Both the position numbers and the translations under genes were made by a program. Source: Haematobia irritans (Eukaryota > Arthropoda > Insecta > Diptera > Muscidae). From it: DNA of 64,000 nucleotides. The stretch spans positions 195,499,918-195,563,917 of the forward strand of contig NC_134400.1 of assembly GCF_050003625.1 (NCBI RefSeq), written 5' to 3'. Of this stretch, positions 11,101 through 21,864 are shown in pieces. The notes beneath the pieces are model-generated. The model did not search any database. It had not been told where the DNA came from and saw only the letters and a list, made by a program, of their open reading frames with translations. Positions within the stretch are counted from its first letter, which is position 1; every line of letters starts with the position of its first letter.

Positions 11101-11225
11101 TATGTTTTTCCGATTTGTTTTTCCTTCATTTAATTTGATTATTTGCTATAAATTTGTATTTGCACTTACCTGGATGCAGTAGCTTCAGAATTTTCGCCGA
11201 TTATTGATGCTGTGGAATACTCCAT
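5119..11225 (-). CDS. Unrecognised gene, two coding exons, 3' end outside the window
   Basis: Two exons fit together. The first, 11225-11170, starts ATG and reads MEYSTASIIGENSEATAS, with donor AG|GTAAGTGCA. The second, 5654-5119, has acceptor TTTTGCAG and donor CAG|GTAAGTG. The junction restores one codon (AG+A, Arg19) and the frame stays open through 536 bases. The visible product is about 197 residues. A conserved-looking stretch at 20-75 (GWNQGACIYSTFKGENYHDL, then an acidic EQEAFDKGLEEL) is followed by Ser/Thr-rich sequence, an Ala run (112-123) and Ser runs (137-155). The exon ends in phase 1, so more coding follows to the left. The frame is also open for about 15 codons upstream of the ATG, so this exon could be internal. 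The 5.5 kb intron is full of repeats. I do not recognise the family; the disordered composition suggests a regulatory or scaffold protein, but that is only a guess. Confidence 0.7.
5655..5884. other. Intron segment, no feature
   Basis: Sequence between the second exon of the unknown gene and the palindromic MITE. No coding or repeat signal was recognised. Confidence 0.4.
5885..6134. mobile_element. Palindromic MITE, ~250 bp, with ~50-bp inverted ends
   Basis: The left end CACGCAGAGAAGGAATATGA... (5885 onward) is mirrored by ...TCATATTCCTTCTCTGGGTG ending at 6134. The match runs about 50 bp inward (AGAGCAAAATG at 5925-5935 against CATTTTGCTCT at 6086-6096). A second internal pair, TGGTGACCATGTAACATG (about 5945) and CATGTTACATGGTCACCA (about 6056), makes it nearly a full hairpin. 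There is no coding capacity. No convincing target duplication was seen, so the superfamily is open. Confidence 0.8.
6135..6479. other. Intron segment, no feature recognised
   Basis: Sequence between the MITE and the ~340 bp tandem repeat. No gene or repeat was recognised. Confidence 0.4.
6480..7560. repeat. ~340-bp tandem repeat, about three degenerate copies
   Basis: The phrases GTGAGTTTCCT, GAGGAAAACTGTCTCT, TAGTCGTTAGTTT, TAGTCACGAGTTCTTGA and CACATCGAACC recur in the same order near 6500-6740, 6840-7090 and 7130-7520. The first two copies are offset by exactly 340 bp (matching frames start at 6565 and 6905). The third is shortened. The 67-codon frames in the first two copies are parallel by virtue of the repeat and show no recognisable domain. 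Confidence 0.75.
7561..8370. other. Unassigned intron sequence, probably decayed retroelement
   Basis: No confident homology. The 105-codon plus frame at 8023-8340 is followed by the Tc1-like insertion at 8371. Beyond the insertion the sequence resembles the end of an RNase H domain, so this side may be the upstream part of the same LINE relic. That is inference only. Confidence 0.35.
8373..9602 (+). mobile_element. Tc1/mariner-superfamily element (DD37E-type), copy B, both ends intact
   Basis: A 1230 bp element flanked by TA (8371-8372 and 9603-9604). Terminal repeats are about 29 bp and begin AAGGGTGATACGGTCAAAAT at the left, mirrored at the right. Transposase coding starts at ATG 8526 (MPSKQEEQRIKILLAHREN, HTH region). 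A deletion of about 90 bp relative to copy A near 8815 throws it out of frame. The catalytic half is open at 8864-9475: VVMDDETYVK (first D), LFRPDLASCHY (second D), PELRPIEKYWA (E). I count 37 residues between the second D and the E, the spacing of the DD37E group known from insects. The termini are complete but the internal deletion makes it non-autonomous. Confidence 0.92.
9605..9850 (+). mobile_element. LINE RNase H C-terminal relic
   Basis: The forward reading at about 9695-9835 gives AKARSRTLLYCKNIINGRIR followed by FICVPRHFGVNANEKGNTIA. This resembles the W-V-P-G-H-x-G-V-x-G-N-E-x-A-D block closing LINE RNase H domains, with several key positions mutated. The Tc1-like copy B inserted just upstream. 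Confidence 0.5.
9990..11105 (-). repeat. Dispersed element with ~153-bp internal monomers (family H3), first copy
   Basis: It starts with the phrase GATCTCGCCATGTCCGTCTGTCTG, the microsatellite-like motif that marks one end of these families. Tandem monomers follow, each with GGTTCAGATTTAGATATAG, TATATCTTTCGCCCGATATG and GGCCCTAGAAGCCAGA. CAGATTTAGATATAG anchors fall near 10401, 10553 and 10707, a spacing of 152-154 bp. A second copy lies at 41165-41825. A MITE interrupts the third monomer. Confidence 0.75.
10732..10944. mobile_element. 213-bp MITE with Tc1-type ends and TA target site
   Basis: It starts CAGTATGTCAAGAAAGTCTT after TA (10730-10731) and ends in the mirror image, ...CTTTCTTGACATACTG, before TA (10945-10946). 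The terminal repeats are about 28 bp with one or two mismatches. There is no transposase; the interior is AT-rich. CAGT ends and TA duplication fit Tc1/mariner superfamily MITEs. It is nested in the H3 element. Confidence 0.9.
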
Positions 11226-13362
11226 GGATTGCCGCCAGCCCTCAAGGGGGCGGGCCTTGAGACCATTAAATTCTTATAATACATTTAAACTGTTAATGTT
11301 ATAAAAAATTTTATTGATAAACCACAAAAGGATTTAATTACAGAAATTTCACTAGTGGCAACACCCGATAAAATTCAAACACTCACACACATACACTTTG
11401 ACTATTTCAGAATATTTTGTATATAGTATATAAATAATCTATACTAGGAGATTTTATGCACAAAAAAACATTTTCAAAATATCATAGTTGAATTTGTAGG
11501 ATTTTTCACGATATCGTTTTTTATTGTGTTCAAAATTTATTGCAATTTTAAAATATGCATTTTTTGCATCAATTCTCACCCGGTTTTTTTCATAGATTAT
11601 TCTGTGTTTTGTGTTATGCAGCTTTTCGCGATGTTAATGCATTGAAACTTTAATATGACCGCATTTATCAGTTTTTGTTCGCAAATCCTAGTATCACACT
11701 TTTATGTTTTGAGGGGCGGCGGGGGGAGAGATTGGAAAAAAGCTTTTTTTCCTGCCTTCCTCTATATGAGGAGTAAAGGCAAATGCAGCACTACCACGTT
11801 TTGTTTGCACTTCTCTCTAAGGATTTGCCTATTTCTTATACTCATTCAAATGCATGCATACCCACTCAAAAACAACTGAGAATCTCTCTTATGCTTTAAT
11901 TTTCGCTCGCTCTCTCACTTACTCTGTGTTTTGTTATTTCCTATAATGATAATTTGCTGGCTAAAATAAAGTCACTCACACACACTCACTGTTTAGCTTT
12001 TTGTAATAGACCTCGTTACCATTGTTGTCACTTCGTAGCATCAACTACAACAATCTACCGTTATGAAACTTCGTATGTTGTTTGTTATTATTTTTGTTGT
12101 TGCTGTTGTTGCTGTTGTTTATTGCTATTGCAATTGGGTTGTTTTGCTTGGCCTACTCTACTCTAGATGGTTGTGTTTCATTTTATATATATATATATTG
12201 TTGCGAGTATGTGTATTTTATTTGACCGGTCGGTAAATAGCTCATTTCGCCATATTGGTGCAATATAGCAAACCGCTCTATGTTTGTTTGACTCTCGTTA
12301 ATTGTTGTTATTATCAAATAGTTATTGCTTTTGTAGCTTTTTAAGACTCCCTTTGTTGTTCTTTTCACATTCACGTTATATATTTTATTTTTGTAGTATA
12401 TGACATTACCGGGCTAAATATTATAGCGTTATTATTTATACCTATGATAGGAGGTAACCAAGGGGTGGTGCCATATGTAAAGACAAACAAGGAAATGCAG
12501 TTTTTTTTCAGGTACTGCAATCAAACCGCGAAGAGAAAATATTTTTTGTAAAATTTTTAGCTTAATTATTATTTTAAATAAATTGTATTTTTTTTACTTA
12601 TTTATATTTTTTAGTTTAAAAGAATTTTCACTGTGCCTTTATTTCTTTATATATTATATATGGCATTATTCTTGATATATAATTTTTTCACTAATCTTCA
12701 TTTGTTCCAAATGTATTAGAAAATGTAAAATCAATCTCTGCTACTAAATACGTTTCATTTTTTTAATCTTTTGAAATTTTTGATATTTTAAATGCATAAT
12801 TTTTTTTCTTACAATTTATTGCATTTTCTTTTACTATCAAGTTTTTTTCCGATATTTTATCCTTTCACAAAACGCACTTGTATTCGTTGTCGTGGTCACT
12901 TTAAATGTTTCCACATTTCAATGAAAACTGCATTAAAAATTCATTTTGACATTTCTTTCCATTCCATACTTCCTCCCTTAGCACCATGCCTGCTGGTCCC
13001 TCTTCTCACCGCAATCTCTTCGCCATAGGTATTTTTGCAGCAGTCCATGGTAGTTTATTTCCTTCTGTTTTTTTCCTGTTTGTCTCCTATTTTTTATTGG
13101 AACACTTGTACTAAATTTGCAACAATAATAATGTGTGACTACCACCAGCAAAGCTCTCACACAAAACGAAAGAGCAACAATTTTTTTTTTTGAGTAGAAA
13201 ACTTCATCCCCTCATTTTGTTTACCCATGCAATATAAGTTAGGGTAAATAGTCACCAAAGCTAAACTCATTGCTGCACTACTGCAAGTTTAAGAGAGGAC
13301 ACCTTAGAATGAAAAATTCCCCTTACCAACTTCCACACTTCAAACAGAAAGTGAGTGTCAAC
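11226..13362. other. 5' flank of the unknown gene; AT-rich with short simple repeats
   Basis: It holds a GTT/GCTGTT run (about 12090-12130, CAA-type on the minus strand), short TA runs (12186-12200) and poly-T tracts. No coding exon was recognised. It probably includes upstream exon, promoter or intron sequence of the minus-strand gene whose first recognisable coding exon ends at 11225. Confidence 0.4.
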
Positions 13363-14095
13363 CAGGGATGGAAAATGCAATTTTTAAGAAAGTACAAAAA
13401 AGGTATTTTTTGAGCGGAAAGGTACTTTTTACTAAATTTCAACAAATATTTCACTGGAAAATTATTGTCAAGAGACTAAATTTTAAAGAAAATAAAATTT
13501 TGACAAAATTTTCTATATAAATAAAATTTTGCAAAAATTTTCTATGGAAATAAAATTTTGCAAAAAAAATCTGTAGAAAAAAAATGTTGCAAAATTTTCT
13601 CTATAGAAATACAATTTTGCAAAAATTTCCTATAGAAATAAAATTTGTACAAAATTTTCAATTGAAATAAATTTTTGACAAAATTTTCTATAAAAATAAA
13701 ATTTTGCGAAAATTCTATATAGAAATAAAATTTTGACAACATTTTCTACCGAAATAAAAAATCGATAATATAGAATCACATTCTTTTTTCGACTAAAACA
13801 TTCTTGAAGTTCAATAAAATCCGGTTTTTGACTATGTCTTTTACAAAATCGAGATTTTCTTCCCACATGAACATGTTTGTTTTGCCATATTTGTAAAAGA
13901 CTATTAGCAAATAAGGTTGATAAAGACTTTCTCAAAATATTAAAATATTTTGTCAAAGCTATTGTACCATAAATCTGATATCGACTCAAATATGTCTACA
14001 CAAAAGGTACTAAATCATTCGCGGGGGTACTACGGTACTGACCGGGGTGAAAAAGTATTGAAAAAAGTACTATAGTACTGCATTTTCCATCCCTG
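13363..14095. mobile_element. hAT-type non-autonomous element carrying the 29-bp minisatellite
   Basis: A 733 bp element flanked by a perfect 8-bp target duplication GTGTCAAC (13355-13362 and 14096-14103). The left end CAGGGATGGAAAATGCA is mirrored by TGCATTTTCCATCCCTG at the right. CAGGG ends and 8-bp duplications are hallmarks of the hAT superfamily. Inside, about 13470-13760 is a tandem array of the 29-bp unit AAAATTTTCTATAGAAATAA.... The ends also share short GTACTTTTT-type motifs with each other. No transposase was found. Confidence 0.9.
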
Positions 14096-14377
14096 GTGTC
14101 AACACATAACGAAAGAGCAACTGTGTGGTGTTTATGTATGCAAATATGTGTATTTCCTGTATACCATATGGATTGCATATAGTGCAAGAAACGTGTTTCG
14201 GGTTATCATTAAAGGAATGCAGGATAAATGTAAACAGAGAGCAGTTTAGTGAAACAAATTTTGTTGGGAAACCAAAAAGAGAAGTGTTTTTGTTAACGAA
14301 GAGTGGTGCCATATTGGCAAAAGCCTAACGAATCCAAATATATTAGTTTTACACAAAATGAGATATCAGTGATTTAT
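14096..14377. other. Unique sequence between the hAT element and the first large array
   Basis: The sequence resumes with the target duplication copy and continues with unique DNA up to about 14377. A 67-codon plus frame at 14125-14328 has no recognisable content. Confidence 0.4.
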
Positions 14378-17346
14378 TCCTATAGAAATAAAATTTTCAT
14401 AAAATTTTCTATAGAAATAAAATATTGACAACATTTTCTATATAAAAAAAAATTACAAAATTTTCTATAGAAATTAAAATTTTTACAAAATTTTCTATAG
14501 AAATAAAATTTTGACAAAATTTTCTATAGAAATAAAAATTTGACAAAATTTTCTATAGAAATAAAAATTTGACAAAATTTTCTATAGAAATAAAATTTTG
14601 ACAAAATTTTCTATAGAAATAAAATTTTGTTAAAATTTTCTATGGAAATAAAATTTTGACAAAATTTTCTATAAAAGTAAAATTTTGATAAAATATTCTA
14701 TAGAAATATAATTTTGACAATATTTTCTATAGAAATAAAATTTTGACAAAATTTTCTATAGAAATAAAATTTTGATAAAATTTTCTGTAGATATACAATT
14801 TTCATAAAATTTTCTATAGATATAAAATTTTGATAAAATTTTCTATAGATATACAATTTTGATAAAATCTTCTATAGATATACAATTTTGATAAAATTGT
14901 CTATAGAAATAAAATTTTGACAAAATTTTGTTAAAATTTTCTATGGAAATAATATTTTGACAAATTTTTTTTTTGAAATAAAATTTTGAAAAAATTTTCT
15001 ATAGATATAAAATTTTGATAAAATTTTCTATATAAAAAAATTTTGACAAAATTTTCTATAGAAATAAAATTTTGACAAAATTTTCTATAGAAATAAAATT
15101 CTGACAAAATTTTCTATAGAAATAAAAATTTGACAAAATTTTCTATAGAAATAAAATTTTGACAAAATTTTCTATAGAAATAAAATTTTGACAAAATTTT
15201 CTATAGAAATAAACTTTTGACAAAATTTTCTATTGAAATAAAATTTTTACAAAATTTTCTAAAGAAATAAAATTTTGACAAAATTTTCTATAGAAATAAA
15301 ATTTTGACAATATTTTCTACAAAAGTAAAATTTTAATAAAATATTCTATAGAAATAAAATTTTGTTAAAATTTTCTATGGAAATAAAATTTTGACAAAAT
15401 TTTCTGTCGAAATAAAATGTTGATAACATTTTCTATAGAAATAAAATTTTGACAAAATTTTCTATAGAAAATAAATGTTGACAAAATTGTCTATAGAAAT
15501 AAAATTTTGACAAAATTTTCTAGAGAAATAAAATTTTGACAAAATTTTCTGTAGAAATAAAATTTTGACAAAATTTTCTGTAGAAATAAAATTTTGACAA
15601 TATTTTCTACAAAAGTAAAATTTTAATAAAATATTCTATAGAAATAAAATTTTGTTAAAATTTTCTATATAGATAAAATTTTGACAAAATTTTCTGTCGA
15701 AATAAAATGTTGACAAAATTTTCTATAGAAATAAAATTTTGACAAAATTTTCTAGAGAAATAAAATTTTGACAAAATTTTCTGTAGAAATAAAATTTGGA
15801 CCATATTTTCTACAAAAGTAAAATTTTAATAAAATATTCTATAGAAATAAAATTTTGTTAACATTTTCTACGGAAATAAAAATTTGACAAAATTTTCTAT
15901 AGAAATAAAATTTTGACAAAATTTTCTGTCGAAATAAAATGTTGACAAAATTTTCTATAGAAATAAAATTTTGACTAAATTTTCTATAGAAAAAAAATGC
16001 TGACAAAATTTTCTATAGAAATAAAATTTTGTTAAAATTTTCTATGGAATGAAAATTTTGACAAAATTTTCTATAGAAATCAAATTTTGAAAAAATTTTC
16101 TATAGAAACAAAATTTTGTTAAAATTTTCTATGGAAATAAAATTTTGATAAAATTTTCTATAGATATAAAATTTTGACAAAATTTTCTATAGATATAAAA
16201 TTTTGATAAAATTTTCTATAGAAATAAAATTTTGACAAAATTTTCTATAGAAAAACAATTTTGACAAAATTTTCTGTAGAAATAAAATTTTGACAATATT
16301 TTCTACAAAAGTAAAATTTTAATAAAATATTCTATAGAAATAAAATTTTGTTAAAATTTTCTATGGAAATAAAATTTTGACAAAATTTCCTGTAGAAATA
16401 AAATGTTGATAACATTTTCTATAGAAATAAAATTTTGACAAAATTTTCTATAGAAAAAAAATGTTGACAAAATTTTCTATAGAAATAAAATTTTGACAAA
16501 ATTTTCTATAGAAATAAAATTTTGACAAAATTTTCTAGAGAAATAAAATTTTGACAAAATTTTCTGTAGAAATAAAATTTTGACAATATTTTCTACAAAA
16601 GTAAAATTTTAATAAAATATTCTATAGAAATAAAATTTTGACAAAATTTTCTATGGAAATAAAATTTTGACAAAATTTTCTGTCGAAATAAAATGTTGAC
16701 AAAATTTTCTATAGAAATAAAATTTTGACAAAATTTTCTAGAGAACTAAAATTTTGACAAAATTTTCTGTAGAAATAAAATTTGGACAATATTTTCTACA
16801 AAAGTAAAATTTTAATAAAATATTCTATAAAAATAAAATTTTGTTAACATTTTCTATGGAAATAAAAATTTGACAAAATTTTCTATAGAAATAAAATTTT
16901 GACAAAATTTTCTGTCGAAATAAAATGTTGACAAAATTTTCTATAGAAATAAAATTTTGACTAAATTTTCTATAGAAAAAAAATGTTGACAAAATTTTCT
17001 ATAGAAATAAAATGTTGTTAAAATTTTCTATGGAATTAAAATTTTGACAAAATTTTCTATAGAAATAAAATTTTGAAAAAATTTTCTATAGAAATAAAAG
17101 TTTGACAAAATTTTCTATAGATATAAAATTTTGATAAAATTTTCTATAGAAATAAAATTTTGACCAAATTTTCTATAGAAATAAAATTTTGACCAAATTT
17201 TCTATAGAAATAAAATTTTGACAACATTTTCTATAGAAATAAAATTTTGACAAAATTTTCTATAGAAATAATATTTTGACAAAATTTGAAATAAAATTTT
17301 GACAAAATTTTCTATAGAAATAATATTTTGACAAAATTTTCTATAG
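14378..17346 (+). repeat. 29-bp minisatellite array, ~100 units, with higher-order structure
   Basis: Monomer AAAATTTTCTATAGAAATAA + AATTTTGAC (29 bp), with common variants (CTGTAG, CTGTCG, CTACAA, TTGTTAAAA). The rare variant TATTTTCTACAAAAG starts at 15311, 15601, 15804, 16297, 16587 and 16790. The last three are each 986 bp from the first three, which is exactly 34 monomers, so a 986-bp segment was duplicated as a block. The array ends at CTATAGAATGTCC near 17346. No coding function. Confidence 0.95.
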
Positions 17347-18450
17347 AATGTCCATATATTTATAAAACAAAATACCTATAAGTTCTGGACGAAAATATTA
17401 TGTGTAACTGGACAGCCCATTATCCTATTTAATCTCATTAAATCGTATACAGTACGCAGCAAAAATCATGGCACCTTTGGTAATATCTCAATACGCATTA
17501 AGCATGCAAAATCATTAGTGTAAAATTTTGCGACGGTACAAATTCATTTTCAGTGTATGCCCGAATCCAATTCAGATTCCTTGCCCATAAAAAAACACCA
17601 TACACATCCTCTTCAGTAGAATATACGAGAAATATTTATTCCATTTAAAGAGAATTTGTGTTATTTATTGCTTTATCTCAGCAAAAACACATTATTCTAT
17701 ATCGTATCTCTCAGAGTAAATTGTTCTCTTCCTTTATTTTTATCGCTTGTCTTTTCTTATTTTGTTTAACTTCCCCAACTCTGATTACAGAGAAGTAGGT
17801 CAGGGACGTTGTGCTCATTTTGCCTTATGAACAAACACAAAACGAGCAACAACAACAACAAAATGGTATGGGGGATGGGAAAGCACATCGTTGAATCAAA
17901 ATGTCTTAAACCCCATTTGCAGCTGATGCTGAAGTAAAGCAAGAAACAAAAAAAGGAGAAAAAAGAGCTTTGCTATCGGTTTGTATGGAATATGGAAAAT
18001 GGTTTGAATGGAATTGTTGGGGATGGGGATGATAATCATAAAGCTCCGCTAATGCTAAGAAAAGAATTCGTATGGGAAAAGCTTTCGATTTGAAGAACTC
18101 ACGTGACCGGCTTTGCGTTGTTGTGGAAATTTGTAGATGAAATTAATTCATAACCTTATATAGTTTAGGAGCGATAGATAATCTATGTATAAAATGTCTT
18201 AATTTTATTTTAATGCAAACACTCACAAAAAAAACCCGAACATTTTTGGACTTGATAACCAAGCCGTAGCGAATAAATAAAAATACCATCTGGGTATACC
18301 CACAAGTTTATACTACGTCCACACTATGCTCGAAATTTCTCTTTTTCGAGATTTTCAAAACACCTTTCCATAAGAAAGCACGATTTTTCATGTGCAAAGT
18401 CTATCACTTGGAAACTCTGACTATACGTTGCCGTGCAACACCTAATCCTT
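17347..18450. other. Unique-looking intergenic sequence between two 29-bp arrays
   Basis: No repeat or coding signal was recognised. It contains CAACAACAACAA (near 17850). It separates arrays of opposite orientation. Confidence 0.45.
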
Positions 18451-18451
18451 C

Positions 18452-21255
18452 CAATTTTGTCAAAATTTTACTTCCATAGAAAATTTTGTCAAATTTGTTT
18501 TTCTATAGAAAATTTCGTCAACATCTTATTTCTCTAGAAAATTTTGTTAAAATTTTATTTCCCTAGAAAAATTTGTCAACATTTTATTTCTATAGAAAAT
18601 TTTGTCAAAATTTTATTTCCCCTAGAAAAATTTGTCAAAATTTTATTTTGTCAAAATTTTATTTCTATAAAAAATTTTGTCAAAATTTTATTTCTATAGA
18701 AAATTTTGTCAAAATTTTATTTCTATAGAAAATTTTGTCAAAATTTTATTTCTATAGAAAATTTTGACAAAATTTTATTTCTATAGAAAATTTTATCAAA
18801 ATTTTATTTCTATAGAAAATTTTGTCAAAATTTTACTTCCATAGAAAATTTTGTCAAAATTTTATTTCTATAGAAAATTTTGACAAAATTTTATTTCTAT
18901 AGAAAATTTTGTCAAAATTTTACTTCCATAGAAAACTTTGTCAAAATTGTTTTTCTATAGAAAATTTTGTCAACATCTTATTTCTCTAGAAAATTTTGTC
19001 AAAATTTTATTTCCCTAAAAAAATTTGTCAACATTTTATTTCTATAGAAAATTTTGTCAAAATTTTATTTCCATAGAAAAATTTGTCAACATTTTATTTC
19101 TATAGACAATTTTATCAAAACTTTATTTTCATAGAAAATTTTGTCAAAATTTTATTTCTACAGAAAATGTCAAAATTTTATTTCTCTAGAAAATTTTGTC
19201 AAAATTTTATTTCTATAGAAAATTTTGTCAAAATTTTATTTCTATAAAAAATTTTGTCAAAATTTTATTTCTATAGAAAATTTTGTCAAAATTTTATTTC
19301 TATAGAAAATTTTGTCAAAATTTTATTTCTATAGAAAATTTTGACAAAATTTTATTTCTATAGAAAATTTTATCAAAATTTTATTTCTATAGAAAATTTT
19401 GTCAAAATTTTACTTCCATAGAAAATTTTGTCAAAATTTTATTTCTATAGAAAATTTTGTCAAAATTTTATTTCTAGAGAAAATTTTGACAAAATTTTAT
19501 TTCTATAGAAAATTTTGTCAAAATTTTATTTCTAAAGAAAATTTTGTCAAAATTTTATTTCTATTTCTACGGAAAATTTTGTCAAAATTTTATTTCTACA
19601 GAAAATTTTGTCAAAATTTTATTTCTATACAAAATTTTGTCAAAGTTTTATTTCTATAGAAAATTTTATCAAAATTTTATTTCTATAGAAAATTTTGTCA
19701 AAATTTTATTTTTTAAAGAAAATGTTGTCAAAATTTTATTTCTATAGAAAATTTTGTCAAAATTTTTTTTCCATAGAAAATTTTGTCAAAATTTTATTTC
19801 TATAGAAAATTTTGACAAAATTTTATTTCTATAGAAAATTTTGTCAAAATTTTATTTCTATAGAAAATTTTGTCAAAATTTTATTTCTATAGAAAATTTT
19901 GTCAAAATTTTATTTCTATAGAAAATTTTGTCAAAATTTTATTTCTATCGAAAATTTTTTCAAAATTTTATTTCTATAGAAAACTTTGTCAAAATTTTAT
20001 TTCTATAGAAAATTTTGTCAAAGTTTTATTTCTATAGAAAATTTGGTCAAATTTATTTCTATAGAAAATTTTGTCAAATTTATTTCTATAGAAAATTTTG
20101 TCAAAGTTTTATTTCTATAGAACATTTTCTAAAAATTTTATTTCTTAGGAAATTTTATCAAAATTTTATTTCAACAGAAAATGTTTTCAACATTTTATTT
20201 CTATAGAAAATTTTGTCGAAATTTTACTTCCATAGAAAATGTTGTCAAAATTGTTTTTCTATAAAAAATTTGATAAAAATTTTATTTCTCAAAAAAATTT
20301 TGTCAAAATTTTATTTCTTAAAAAAATTTTGTCAAAATTTTATTTCTATAGAAAATTTTGTCAAAATTTTATTTCTATAGAAAATTTTGTCAAAATTTTA
20401 TTTCTACAGAAAATTTTGTCAAAATTTTATTTCTAAAATTTTGTCAAAATTTTATTTCTATAGAAAATTTTTGACAAAATTTTATTTCTATAGAAAATTT
20501 TGTCAAAGTTTTATTTCTATAGAAAATTTTGTCAAAATTTTATTTCTATAGAAAATATTGTCAAAATTTTATTTCTATAGAAAATGTTGTCAAAGTTTTA
20601 TTTCTATAGAACATTTTCTCAAAATTTTATTTCTTTAGAAAATTTTATCAAAATTTTATATCTATAGAAAATTTTGTCAAATGTATTTCTATAGAAAATT
20701 TTGTCAAAATTGTATTTCTATAGAAAATTTTGTCAAAGTTTTACTTCTATAGAAAATTTTGTCAAAATTTTATTTCTCTAGAAAATTTTGTCAAAATTTT
20801 ATTCTATAGAAAATTTTGTTAACATTTTATTTTTATGGAAAATTTTGTCAACATTTTTTGCTATAGAAAATTTTGTCAAAATTTTATTTGTATAGAATAT
20901 TTTGTCAACATTTTATTTCTCTAGAAAACTTTGTCAAAATTTTATTTCTCTAGAAAATTTTGTCAAAATTTTATTTCTATAGAAAATTTTGTCAAAATCG
21001 TATTTCTATAGAAAATTTTGCCAACATTTTATTTCTCAAGAAAACTTTGTCAAAATTTTATTTCTGAAAATAATTTTGTTAACATTTTATTTCTATAGAA
21101 AATTTTGTCAACATTTTATTTCTATAGAAAGTTTTGTTAACATTTTATTTCTATAGAACATTTTGTCAAAATTTTATTTTTATAGTAAAATTTTGTGAAA
21201 ATTTTGTCAAAATTTTAATTCCATAGAAAAATTTGGCAAAATTTTATTTCTCTTT
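18452..21255 (-). repeat. 29-bp minisatellite array, reverse orientation, ~95 units
   Basis: Same monomer as the array at 14378-17346 but in reverse complement (TTTTGTCAAAATTTTATTTC...). Variants include CTCTAG, CCATAG and single-unit truncations. It ends about 600 bp downstream of the Ilk stop codon. The array is open in several frames on one strand, which explains repetitive [21 protein letters not shown] frames that are not genes. Confidence 0.95.
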
Positions 21256-21864
21256 TATGGTGCTAAATAAAAATACATTTGCTTGAGAGTTTTTATAAAA
21301 CTATACATAGTTAAAATCTGTGTGTTTTTATTAAATATTTTCTTTTTAGTAATTATTAACATACACATAATAAATATACAAAAAATATATATTAAATTAA
21401 GATATTTTGGGCATTTGGGCAGTATATGGTTTGTTTGTTTCCATTTGTAAAAATCTCTCAAAATTCCTTGGTAATTAGTTTTTAAACATTATTTATTAGT
21501 AAAATCGAGCACCGTTTATGACAAAGAAAACGGAAGATATATCATCATATTCATTCTTATAGACTAAATGTTAAAAAAATATTAAATATTACTAGCAGTT
21601 GTTGAACAATTCTAGACTTTTCTTACAATCATGTTTCTTTCGTGTAAAAAAACAAAAAAAAAACAAATGAAGATACAAACATCATTCAATTTGTTAAAAA
21701 AATATTCGTATTTAAGGCACACTGTTTTTTTTTACATATATCGTTTAATTAAAAAACAAATACACACACTCACTCATGTAAACTAACAGACATAAAAATT
21801 ATTATTTTGGCAATAGGTTAGTCGGTATTTGAAATAATTATTTATATAATTGTAGCTTGATGCT
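21256..21864. other. Ilk 3' flank, AT-rich
   Basis: Sequence between the Ilk stop and the reverse 29-bp array. It is likely to contain the Ilk 3' UTR (minus strand). No other feature was recognised. Confidence 0.5.

Noticed and set aside
14378..17346. CRISPR-like regular repeats
   Set aside because: Contiguous 29-bp tandem units with no unique spacers, in a eukaryotic genome.
19399..20436. Long open frames of [21 protein letters not shown] repeats (also at 13542, 24309, 59501-60020, 60953, 62334, 62649)
   Set aside because: They are translations of the 29-bp minisatellite, whose reverse strand lacks stops in its rotating frames. No start context, domain or conservation expected.
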